From: CAZXNF01 sp050741255 | GTDB taxonomy: Bacteria; Pseudomonadota; Gammaproteobacteria; Burkholderiales; SG8-41 | Reading direction: 5' to 3' | DNA length: 5,775 bases | Assembly (NCBI GenBank): GCA_050741255.1 | Contig: JBOIEQ010000210.1 | Location: forward strand, 1 to 5,775 | Part shown: positions 1 to 5,775 of the stretch, one piece after another | Position numbering within the stretch: position 1 is the first letter of the stretch | Layout of the letters: every line of letters begins with the position of its first letter | Position numbers and translations under genes: made by a program | Notes under the pieces: generated by a model | Database searches by the model: none | What the model was told of the DNA's origin: nothing | The model's input: only the letters and a program-made list of their open reading frames with translations

Positions 1-385
1 GACCGGGCGCCGCCCGCGTGGCGGTGACGACGGTGGTGCGCGACGGCACACCGTCGACGCTCTTCACGGCGACTGCGACGGACTCATAGTGGTCCACTTC
101 GAGTGTGTCGCCGACCTTGACCTGCGCGAGATTCTTCACCCGGTCGCTGACGACGGTTGCGAACAGGTTGCCGCGCGGCCCCTTGAGCACCACTATGCGG
201 TTCTTGAGGTCGATCGCCTCGACCGATGCGGTGATGCGCGTGACTTCCATGGCACCGACGCCTTCGATCGTGACCGGCTTCGCTGCTTTCGAATCCGCGG
301 CGTAAACGGGTACCGGCACGGTGAACGCAAGGACCACGGCGGTCACGATGCGGATCATCGAACGCCGGGACTGGAGGGTATTCAT
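1..385 (-). CDS. Secreted (periplasmic) protein of unknown function, partial at left edge
   Basis: The reading frame is open from ATG at 385 to the window edge (128 codons seen), so the carboxyl end is missing. AGGAG at 394-398 lies 8 nt upstream and supports this start over Met10. Residues 1-29 form a Sec signal peptide: basic SRRSMIR, a hydrophobic stretch, and a likely cleavage site after VYA. The mature part is a small beta-rich domain: a Val/Ile-alternating stretch ending in AIDLKNRIVVLKGPRGN (about residues 57-73), then VKNLAQVKVGD (83-93) and an acidic EVDHYESVAVAV segment. I know this pattern (xVDxxxRxVxLKGPxG followed by VKVGDxV) from short hypothetical exported proteins of proteobacteria; no reaction is established for them. 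It is the last gene seen of a minus-strand run, 32 nt behind the preceding stop. The gene is real with high confidence; the function is unknown. Confidence 0.85.
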   Translation of the reverse strand, partial: MNTLQSRRSMIRIVTAVVLAFTVPVPVYAADSKAAKPVTIEGVGAMEVTRITASVEAIDLKNRIVVLKGPRGNLFATVVSDRVKNLAQVKVGDTLEVDHYESVAVAVKSVDGVPSRTTVVTATRAAPG

Positions 386-393
386 GAAAGGGG

Positions 394-398
394 CTCCT
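394..398 (-). promoter_or_regulatory. Ribosome binding site AGGAG
   Basis: AGGAG on the minus strand, 8 nt before the ATG at 385. It decides the start of the left-edge secreted protein, whose frame is cut by the window end. Confidence 0.75.
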
Positions 399-417
399 GA
401 GGACGCAAGCGAAAGCG

Positions 418-606
418 TCATTTTGGAAACATGAACTGCACGTTGGTGTTGTTCCGGAACGGCACGCTGACCAGATTGCCCGCCGGGTTCTGCGAGATCT
501 TCGCGAGTTCCTCGGCCGACATCTCGGCCCGGGCGGACACGCTCAGCGCCGCCAGCGCCGCGCAGATGCCCGCAGCCCGCGCGAATGGCCGGATGGAGGC
601 GGTCAT
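418..606 (-). CDS. 62-residue secreted protein, apparent N-terminal stub of a transporter/'neuromedin U' type outer-membrane beta-barrel protein
   Basis: The chosen start is ATG at 606, giving MTASIRPFAR followed by a hydrophobic stretch and a signal-peptidase site after SARA (about residue 27). A TTG at 648 overlaps the stop of the upstream gene (TTGA) and would add 14 residues before the signal peptide, which is less likely. The 606 start has only a weak ribosome site. The mature part, with EELAKISQNPAGN and VSVPFRNNTN (about residues 32-55), matches from memory the conserved opening of exported proteins annotated 'transporter' or misnamed 'neuromedin U', which belong with the phenol-degradation MetA-like outer-membrane beta-barrels. 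Those proteins are several times longer and continue into a barrel of roughly 200 residues or more. Here the frame stops after QFMFPK, exactly where the barrel should begin. The 32 nt before the next gene hold no continuation. It is therefore either a decayed gene with a large internal deletion or a retained small secreted protein. It lies 38 nt after the DUF1254 gene. Confidence 0.6.
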   Translation of the reverse strand: MTASIRPFARAAGICAALAALSVSARAEMSAEELAKISQNPAGNLVSVPFRNNTNVQFMFPK

Positions 607-644
607 CTGATCGCCTACCGGTGTCCGCTGGCAGTCCGCACGGG

Positions 645-2126
645 TCAATTCGCCTGCTTCAGTCCCGGCGGCGACCAGGTGCCTTCGCCGGGCGGCAGGA
701 TCGACGGCGCCTCGGCTTTGGGCCAGTAGAGCCGCATGACCAGGTAGATCGGACCATCCGGCGCGGGCAGCCAGTTCGACTCCTTGTCCTTGCCCGGGGA
801 ATCCTTCTGGACGTAGAGCGTCAGCGAGCCGTCCTTGTTCTTCTTCATCGACGGCAGCATCGGCGAGTTGAGCAGGTAGCGGTTGATCGGGTTCTTGATC
901 AGCAGCTGCGTCTTGCCGTCATACATGGTCACCGACCAAAAGGCGTTGACCGGCGGGAACTGGTCCTTGGCGAAGGTCAGCGTGTACTTCTCCTTGGAAC
1001 CGTCGAGTTCCTTGCCGTCGGCCAGCGTCTTGGTGAGGGGATACATCGCCTCGACGGCATCGTTGCCGTAGATGCCGCCCTTGGCGGCCGCGGCGCGCTT
1101 GAGCCAGTCGCCGTTGTAGAAGGCGCGGTCGCCGAACAGCGAGCCGACCTTCCAGCCGTTGACGTCCTTCTGACCGGCCTCCAGGTACTTGCCGACCTTG
1201 GTGTCGCCTTCCTTCATCGCCAGCAGGATGGCGGCCTTGTGCTCAAGCGACAGATCCTTGAAGTTGAACTTCTTGCCGGGGCCGATGCCGATGCTGGCCA
1301 GCTTGGTGCGGATCGCTTCTTCCTCGGGGCCGGCCGGCGCGAACTGCAGCGCGAAATCCAGGTAGTCGAAGAAGTTGGTCTTGACCATCTCCTTGTCGAT
1401 CTTCGGGAAGTCGATCGCCGGCGCGGCCGGCGGGGCCGGCTGCTTGAGGTAGGCCGACAGCGGCTGCACCTTGTAGCCCGCCTGCACTTTCACGACGTTG
1501 GGCATGTCCTTGGCGTCGATGAGCTGGGTGCGGTAGGCGGCGAGCGAAAAGTCGGTGGTCGAGCGGAACACCTTCCTGATGCCCGGCGGCGTCTCGCCTT
1601 TCCAGCCCGGGCCGGCGACCAGGTAGTCACCGGCGTCGCTGCCGGTGGCGCGGCTGCCGATGTAGCCGTAGTTGAAGGTGTTGCCGTCGTTCAGCATCAC
1701 CGAGTAGTAGCGCTTCTTGTCCACCGCCGGCACCGAGAGCACCATCGGCTCGGCGCGCAGGTCCATCCACAGCAACGAGTAGGGCGTGTCGCTGTTGGGC
1801 GTGATGATCGCCGTATCCTCGTAGGTGAAAACGCGCGCCTCGTTGTGGATCTGGTTGAAGGGTGCCTTGAACTGGCCCGAGTTCTTGTCGATCGCATACT
1901 CGTACATCACTGCATAGTTCATCACGATCGGCAGGCCGTAGATGAAGCCTTCCTCGGCGATGGCCTTCACTTCCGCGATGCCGGGCACCGGCACGCCGGC
2001 CACCGCGTCCTTCTTGGCGGCCTGGGTGACGGGATCGGCGGGCTTGTCGCAAGCGGCAAGCATAGTGGCCAGGACGACCGCCCCAACCAATGCGCCCGGG
2101 AACAAGAAACGCTGTTTTCTGCCCAT
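645..2126 (-). CDS. DUF1254/DUF1214 domain lipoprotein
   Basis: A 493-residue protein of the DUF1254 (amino-terminal) plus DUF1214 (carboxyl-terminal) family, whose biochemical role is not settled. Two ATG codons compete, at 2132 and 2126. AAAGGAG abuts the first but sits an ideal 6 nt before the second, so 2126 is chosen. The amino end is a lipoprotein signal with lipobox MLAAC (Cys26), followed by Asp at +2, which in enteric bacteria means retention in the inner membrane. DUF1254 spans about residues 75-205: EGFIYGLPIVMNY (59-71), TPNSDTPYS (109-117), then RYYSVMLND and NYGYIGSRATG. DUF1214 spans about 375-475: YTLTFAKDQFPPVNAFWSVTMYD, the segment KNPINRY, then SNWLPAPDGPIYLVMRLYWP. Both domains look complete and the length is normal for the family. 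It lies 33 nt after the OmpA-like lipoprotein gene and is probably co-transcribed with it. Family assignment is secure from conserved motifs; any enzymatic role would be a guess. Confidence 0.93.
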   Translation of the reverse strand: MGRKQRFLFPGALVGAVVLATMLAACDKPADPVTQAAKKDAVAGVPVPGIAEVKAIAEEGFIYGLPIVMNYAVMYEYAIDKNSGQFKAPFNQIHNEARVFTYEDTAIITPNSDTPYSLLWMDLRAEPMVLSVPAVDKKRYYSVMLNDGNTFNYGYIGSRATGSDAGDYLVAGPGWKGETPPGIRKVFRSTTDFSLAAYRTQLIDAKDMPNVVKVQAGYKVQPLSAYLKQPAPPAAPAIDFPKIDKEMVKTNFFDYLDFALQFAPAGPEEEAIRTKLASIGIGPGKKFNFKDLSLEHKAAILLAMKEGDTKVGKYLEAGQKDVNGWKVGSLFGDRAFYNGDWLKRAAAAKGGIYGNDAVEAMYPLTKTLADGKELDGSKEKYTLTFAKDQFPPVNAFWSVTMYDGKTQLLIKNPINRYLLNSPMLPSMKKNKDGSLTLYVQKDSPGKDKESNWLPAPDGPIYLVMRLYWPKAEAPSILPPGEGTWSPPGLKQAN

Positions 2127-2132
2127 CTGCAT

Positions 2133-2139
2133 CTCCTTT
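2133..2139 (-). promoter_or_regulatory. Ribosome binding site AAAGGAG deciding the DUF1254 start
   Basis: AAAGGAG on the minus strand. Its spacing is 0 nt to the ATG at 2132 and 6 nt to the ATG at 2126. The latter is functional spacing, so the first ATG is very probably not used. Confidence 0.75.
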
Positions 2140-2159
2140 GATCGTGTGGAGTCGGTTGT

Positions 2160-2885
2160 CTAACGCGTGCCGCCGGGCACGTTGCCGAGGCCGGCGGTAT
2201 CGTACGCAGCCACGATCCGCACATTCTGGTAGCGGGCGTCCACCGACGCCGTCGCGTGCTTCGGCGCGTACATGTCGCCGATGCCGGTCACCTTGAAGAA
2301 CTGGTGCGGCGTGTTCACCAGATACTGGTTGATCACCGGCAGCGGCGCCTCCGAGCGCTCGAGACTGAGGCGCTGGTTGGCGGCGGCCGCACCCACGGAC
2401 GAGGCGCTGCCGATCGACACCAGGATCACCTTGCGGCCGCGGCTGTCGCGCTGCAGGTAGTCGAGGAAATTCACCAGCCGCTGATACTGGAACTGGTTGA
2501 GCTTGGTACTGCCCTCGCTGAAGAACAGGGTGATCGAGCCGGTGCCCTGCTGGTTCGACAGCTGATCCAGCTTGGCCAGTGCCGCCTGCGAGTTCGCGAG
2601 CGCCTGTTTCTCGGTGCCCTGCAGCCGGTCCATCTGCCCGCCGAGCTGCCCGAACTGCTGCATGGCGTTGTTGTTGCCGTCGGCGATCTCCTGGGCGAGC
2701 GCGGTGGCCTGCCCCGTCGAGGCGCCGCCGGTGATCGTGCCCTGCGGCACCGTCACGGCCTGCGGCGGCGTGGCGAAGGTCGGCGAGGTTTCCAGGCTAT
2801 AGGTCATGGGGTCGCCGGCGCAGCCGGCCAGCAGCGAGGAAACAACAACGGCGAGGACGGGTGTCCGCGGGTAATACTGGCGCAT
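2160..2885 (-). CDS. OmpA-like domain lipoprotein
   Basis: A 241-residue protein. The start is ATG at 2885, with AGGGAG 6 nt upstream; a GTG at 2906 would add seven residues and lacks such a site. The amino end MRQYYPRTPVLAVVVSSLLAGC is a lipoprotein signal with lipobox LAGC (Cys22) and Ala at +2, so outer-membrane sorting is expected. Residues about 53-113 are rich in Gln and Ala and probably form a helical or coiled-coil spacer (AQEIADGNNNAMQQFGQL and later KLDQLSNQQ). Residues about 117-230 are an OmpA_C-like domain: SITLFFSEGSTKL, then NQRLSLER with the conserved Asn170 and Arg177, INQYL, a GIGD turn, and YQNVRIVAA in place of the usual NRRVEI. The aspartate that binds diaminopimelate in OmpA is replaced by Ser162, so peptidoglycan binding may be altered. 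It is the first gene of the four-gene envelope run. A structural link between outer membrane and cell wall is the simplest role, but this is inferred. Confidence 0.88.
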   Translation of the reverse strand: MRQYYPRTPVLAVVVSSLLAGCAGDPMTYSLETSPTFATPPQAVTVPQGTITGGASTGQATALAQEIADGNNNAMQQFGQLGGQMDRLQGTEKQALANSQAALAKLDQLSNQQGTGSITLFFSEGSTKLNQFQYQRLVNFLDYLQRDSRGRKVILVSIGSASSVGAAAANQRLSLERSEAPLPVINQYLVNTPHQFFKVTGIGDMYAPKHATASVDARYQNVRIVAAYDTAGLGNVPGGTR

Positions 2886-2891
2886 CTTGAT

Positions 2892-2897
2892 CTCCCT
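2892..2897 (-). promoter_or_regulatory. Ribosome binding site AGGGAG
   Basis: AGGGAG on the minus strand, 6 nt before the ATG at 2885. It supports that start over the GTG at 2906 for the OmpA-like lipoprotein. Confidence 0.7.
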
Positions 2898-2948
2898 GAT
2901 TGCCACGATGTATCCGGCAAGTATTCGCGACCGGGCCGGCGCGAGGTA

Positions 2949-2964
2949 TACGACCTTCGTCGTA
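2949..2964. repeat. Perfect 6-bp inverted repeat with 4-nt loop in the Bug/OmpA-lipoprotein gap
   Basis: TACGAC, loop CTTC, GTCGTA. The hairpin begins 11 nt after the stop of the solute-binding protein gene and lies about 63 nt before the start of the OmpA-like lipoprotein gene. No T-run follows on either strand, so a classic intrinsic terminator is not supported. It could be a weak terminator, an operator, or chance. The rest of the 90-nt gap shows no convincing -35/-10 pair. Confidence 0.35.
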
Positions 2965-2975
2965 CGATGACCCGC

Positions 2976-3950
2976 TCAGTCCGCCGAGAAGCCGGAGGCT
3001 TTGACGATCTGGCGCCAGCGCGCGATGTCGGCGGACACGGTCGCCGCAAGCGCGTCCGGCGTCGTTCCCGTGACATCAAGTGCGAGTCCGGTCAGCCGGT
3101 CGCGAATGTCCGGCAGGGCCAACGCCGCCGCAATCGCCTGCGACAACCGCTCCCGCTCTGCCCTTGTTGCATCCGCCGGCGCGAACATGCCCAGCCAGCC
3201 GGCCATCTCCAGCCCGGGCCATCCCTGTTCGAGGAACGTCGGAACCAGGGGCGTGAACCGCGAACGCTGGCCGCCCGCAGTGGCGAGCACCCGTATCCTG
3301 CCCGCCTGGTGCAGGGCGATGAGATCGGGCAGGACGGAGATTCCCGCCGCGATCTGCCTGCCCATCAATTCCGTCACGAGCTGGCTCACGCCCTGGTAGG
3401 GAACGTGCACCAGCGCGACGCCGCTCATCCGGTCAAACATCGCGCCGAGATAATGTCCCAGGCTGCCGGCGCCGGGCGAACCGTACGTGCGCATGGACGG
3501 ATCGGTCCGCACCCACGCGACAAACTCCGCGAGCGTCCGCGCGGAATGCTCACCGCTGACCGCGAGAGCGACCTCGTATCGGGCCACCTCCCCGACCGGC
3601 GCCAGATCCCGCACCGGGTCGTACCCGGCGTTCCGGAACACCAGCGGCACGAGCACCGGAATCGCGATCGGGGCCAGCAACAGGGTCGCGCCGTCCGGCG
3701 AGGCGTTCCTGAGCGTCTCTACGGCGATCCGGCCGGTGGCCCCGGGCTTGTTCTCGACCACGACGGGCCGCCCGAGCCCGGTCCGCAATGCCGGCGCAAG
3801 AATCCGGGCAACAGCATCCGACGTCCCCCCCGCCGGGACGGCGACGAGTACCCGCAATGGCGGCCCTGAAGTCTGACCCCAGCAGGCGGGAACCCACGCC
3901 GGAATCACGGCCAGGGCGAACAGCAGGCATAATGGATTCGGGAGACGCAT
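2976..3950 (-). CDS. Bug-family tripartite tricarboxylate transporter substrate-binding protein
   Basis: A 324-residue periplasmic solute-binding protein of the Bug (TctC) family, which captures small, usually carboxylated, molecules for TctAB-type carriers. The start is ATG at 3950, giving MRLPNPLCLLFALAVIPAW, a signal peptide cleaved around residues 22-26. A TTG at 4001 would put 17 extra polar residues before it. No good ribosome site is seen. Family motifs lie in order: PAGGTSDAVAR (from residue 39), VVENKPGATG (64-73), SPDGATLL (84-91), GSPGAGSLGHYLG (157-169) and VPYQGVSQ (183-190), then the carboxyl lobe with WLGMFAPADATRAERERLSQAI. Length is typical. No TctA or TctB gene is in the window, so it is an orphan, as most Bug proteins of Burkholderiales are. 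It is transcribed away from the sensor kinase, 74 nt apart. The ligand cannot be read from the sequence. Confidence 0.93.
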   Translation of the reverse strand: MRLPNPLCLLFALAVIPAWVPACWGQTSGPPLRVLVAVPAGGTSDAVARILAPALRTGLGRPVVVENKPGATGRIAVETLRNASPDGATLLLAPIAIPVLVPLVFRNAGYDPVRDLAPVGEVARYEVALAVSGEHSARTLAEFVAWVRTDPSMRTYGSPGAGSLGHYLGAMFDRMSGVALVHVPYQGVSQLVTELMGRQIAAGISVLPDLIALHQAGRIRVLATAGGQRSRFTPLVPTFLEQGWPGLEMAGWLGMFAPADATRAERERLSQAIAAALALPDIRDRLTGLALDVTGTTPDALAATVSADIARWRQIVKASGFSAD

Positions 3951-4024
3951 GAAAGTGCAGGGAATATCGCCGGATTCGGACACCACAGGCGCGGGTGGCA
4001 AGAATAATCGTTTCCGGTTCGCTC
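3951..4024. promoter_or_regulatory. Divergent intergenic region between Bug gene and sensor kinase
   Basis: These 74 nt separate two divergent starts and should hold, or lie close to, both promoters. On the plus strand AATAAT (4003-4008) matches the -10 consensus at 5 of 6 positions, but no good -35 hexamer lies at the right distance. Use of that element would place transcription start near 4015 and leave a leader of only about 10 nt, consistent with the missing Shine-Dalgarno sequence of the kinase. On the minus strand GATATT is a poor -10 candidate. No clear operator palindrome was found. Confidence 0.35.
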
Positions 4025-5775
4025 ATGAATAAATTACCGCATACGAATGCCCGCGACGAGCTCCTGGCCTTCGAACACCTGCTGGCCACCCTGTCCGCCG
4101 GGTTCATCAACGTTCCCGCCGGCCGCATCGATGCTTCGATCACGGACGCACTGCGCCGCTTCGTCGAACTGCTCGGTACAGACCGCAGCCAGTTGATCCG
4201 CTTCGCGGCGGATGGCGGCGTCTTCGTCACGCATTCCGCCGCCGTCGAGGGCGTGCCCGCGGCGGTGCCCCAGTCGTTGTCGGAACGCTATCCGTGGGTC
4301 ATCGCACGCCTGCGCCAGGGCTCGGCGGTTGCGGTACCGCGGGTCAGCGCGCTGCCGGCCGAGGCGGCCCTCGACCAGGCGAGCTGGGCAGGCCAGCGCG
4401 TCCAGTCGAGCCTGGTGGTGCCCATGCGCGTGGCCGGGCGGATCGAAGGTGCCCTCGCGTTCGGCTGCCTGCGGCAGCAACGCGACTGGCCGGACGACCT
4501 GGTCGAACGCGTGGGCCTGCTGGCGGACATTTTCGCCAATACCCTCGCCCACAAACGGGCCCAGGAATCCCTCGATGCGGCCCTCGGCTTCGAACGTTCC
4601 ATCACGGATGTCCTGGCGGCGCTGCTGACGGGCGGCGCACAGGAACAGGAACGCGACCGCCTCATCGAGAATGGGCTGCGCGACATGGCGGGCGTATTCG
4701 ACGCCGAACGCGCCACCCTGTGGCGCCGCGTCGGCGACAAGCCCGAATTCGACAAGAGTCACCGCTGGCTGAGGGCCGACGTGCCGCCCCTGCCCGCCAC
4801 GCTGGGCAGCGTCTCCATTCCCTGGATCAGCGGCCAACTGGTGGCGGCCAAAGCGGTGCGGTTTGCCCGCCACGCCGACCTGCCGCCCGCGGCCGCATCC
4901 GACCTGCCGGCCCTGCGCGCGCTCTACATCCGTTCCGCGGTGATCATTCCGCTGGCCGTCGCCGGCCGGGTGGCGGGCGCACTGTCGTTCGCCAACGCCA
5001 ACAGCGAGCGCGACTGGCCCGATGCGCTGATCCCGCGCATGCGGCTCGTGGGCGAGGTCTTCGCGGGCGTGATGGCGCGCCAGGAGGCCGAGCGGCGCGA
5101 GCAGCTCGCACAGGCCCAGGCCGCGCACGCCGCGCGCGTCGGCACCATGGGTCTGTTCGCCGCATCGCTGGTGCACGAACTGACGCAGCCGCTGGCCGCC
5201 AGTCTCGCCAACGCCGAGGCGGCGGCGGAGTTGCTGGAAGCGCCCTCCCCCGATCTGCCCGAACTGCGCACGACGCTGGCCGACATCGTCGCCGACGACC
5301 GGCGCGCCGGGGAACTCATCCAGCAGTTGCGCCGTTTCCTGCGCCGCGGCGAAGTTGAACGCCGAACGCATGCCCTGCAACCGATACTCGACGACGTGCT
5401 GCGCCTCGTTGCCGGGGAAGCGGCCGGGCAGCGGATCGTCGTCGATGCCGAATGCCCGGACCCCGCGGCCACCTGTTTCGGCGACCGCGTGCAACTGCAG
5501 CAGGTTCTGCTCAACCTGCTGCTGAACGCGTTCGACGCCGTCGGCGGAAAGCCGCCGGAAGCGCGCCGGGTGACCGTGCATGCCAGCACCTCCGATCCTT
5601 GCGCGGTGGTCGAGGTGTCCGATACGGGACGCGGCATGGACGAGAGCACGCTGGCGCGCGTATTCGAGCCGTTCTTCACCACCAAACCGGCCGGCCGGGG
5701 CACCGGCCTCGGGCTCGCGGTGGTTCATGGCATCATTCAACAGCACAAGGGCTGGATCAACATTGTGAGTACGCC
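4025..5775 (+). CDS. Tandem-GAF sensor histidine kinase (HPK4 type), partial at right edge
   Basis: The frame is open from ATG at 4025 to the window end (583 codons seen). No strong ribosome site is present; a GTG at 3995 in the same frame is the alternative. No signal peptide or membrane segment is seen, so it is a cytoplasmic sensor. Two GAF domains (about residues 17-172 and 192-352) share a repeated core: SSLVVPMRVAGRIEGALAFG from residue 128 and SAVIIPLAVAGRVAGALSFA from 304, each followed by RDWPD. A short helical linker (352-377) leads to the phospho-acceptor region SLVHELTQPLAAS, with His384 as the predicted phosphorylated residue, and LRRFLRRGE. This HELxQPLA plus FxRRG pattern is typical of HPK4 kinases such as FixL, DctB and TodS. 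ATP-binding motifs follow: N box LLNLLLNAFDAV (Asn497, Asn501), G1 DTGRGMD (Asp533), F box FEPFFTTK (547-554) and G2 GTGLGL (559-564). All catalytic motifs are intact. Only the last strands, and any fused receiver domain, lie beyond the edge. The signal is unknown. Confidence 0.93.
   Translation, partial: MNKLPHTNARDELLAFEHLLATLSAGFINVPAGRIDASITDALRRFVELLGTDRSQLIRFAADGGVFVTHSAAVEGVPAAVPQSLSERYPWVIARLRQGSAVAVPRVSALPAEAALDQASWAGQRVQSSLVVPMRVAGRIEGALAFGCLRQQRDWPDDLVERVGLLADIFANTLAHKRAQESLDAALGFERSITDVLAALLTGGAQEQERDRLIENGLRDMAGVFDAERATLWRRVGDKPEFDKSHRWLRADVPPLPATLGSVSIPWISGQLVAAKAVRFARHADLPPAAASDLPALRALYIRSAVIIPLAVAGRVAGALSFANANSERDWPDALIPRMRLVGEVFAGVMARQEAERREQLAQAQAAHAARVGTMGLFAASLVHELTQPLAASLANAEAAAELLEAPSPDLPELRTTLADIVADDRRAGELIQQLRRFLRRGEVERRTHALQPILDDVLRLVAGEAAGQRIVVDAECPDPAATCFGDRVQLQQVLLNLLLNAFDAVGGKPPEARRVTVHASTSDPCAVVEVSDTGRGMDESTLARVFEPFFTTKPAGRGTGLGLAVVHGIIQQHKGWINIVST

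Noticed and set aside
607..648. TTG start at 648 for the 62-residue protein, overlapping the DUF1254 stop as TTGA
   Set aside because: It would put 14 polar residues ahead of a normal signal peptide. Translational coupling is possible, but the ATG at 606 fits export better.
585..2141. Long plus-strand open frame (518 codons) opposite the DUF1254/DUF1214 gene
   Set aside because: It is the antisense shadow of a high-GC gene whose minus-strand product has clear family motifs. The plus-strand product is rich in Arg, His and Val with no recognisable domain.
2949..2964. Intrinsic terminator for the Bug gene
   Set aside because: The stem is only 6 bp with three G-C pairs, and no T-run follows in the direction of transcription.
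2256..3869. Plus-strand open frame (537 codons) spanning the OmpA-like and Bug genes
   Set aside because: It crosses two well-supported minus-strand genes and the gap between them, and its translation is Arg/Gly-rich and low in complexity.
3951..4001. TTG start at 4001 for the Bug protein
   Set aside because: It adds 17 residues before the positively charged start of the signal peptide, and no ribosome site supports it.
4034..5746. Minus-strand open frame (570 codons) opposite the sensor kinase
   Set aside because: The plus strand encodes all kinase motifs in one continuous frame, while the minus-strand product resembles nothing. It is a typical high-GC shadow.

Overview
The window is high-GC DNA from a proteobacterium, most likely a betaproteobacterium of the Burkholderiales. 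That guess rests on GC-rich codon use, an orphan Bug-type (TctC) solute-binding protein of the kind that is very abundant in that order, and an HPK4-type sensor kinase. The taxonomy is inferred, not proven. Coding density is close to 100%, and both ends of the window cut through a gene.

Left part (1-2885, minus strand). Four tightly spaced genes read leftwards and look like one operon of envelope proteins. In transcription order they are: an OmpA-like-domain lipoprotein (2885-2160), a DUF1254/DUF1214 lipoprotein (2126-645), a 62-residue secreted protein that looks like the amino-terminal stub of an outer-membrane 'transporter/neuromedin U' type beta-barrel protein (606-418), and a secreted protein of unknown function that runs off the left edge (385-1). 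Gaps between them are 33, 38 and 32 nt. Strong Shine-Dalgarno sequences before three of the four genes fix their starts. All four products carry export signals, so the operon probably serves the cell envelope; its function is not known.

Middle (2976-3950, minus strand). A Bug-family periplasmic solute-binding protein of the tripartite tricarboxylate transporter type, with no membrane-subunit genes in view. It lies upstream of the envelope operon on the same strand. The 90-nt gap between them holds a small perfect inverted repeat.

Right part (4025-5775, plus strand). A divergently oriented soluble sensor histidine kinase with two tandem GAF domains and an HPK4-type kinase core. It is open at the right edge, just after the last ATP-binding motif. 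Only 74 nt separate its start from that of the Bug gene, so the promoters of both lie in or near that gap. The kinase has no membrane segment and probably reads a cytoplasmic signal. Its response regulator is not in the window.

No RNA genes, insertion sequences, CRISPR arrays or tRNAs were seen. The most unusual items are the truncated beta-barrel stub kept in frame inside an intact operon, the loss of the diaminopimelate-binding aspartate in the OmpA-like domain, and the uncharacterised four-gene envelope operon itself. Nothing here clearly amounts to a new defence or mobile system.
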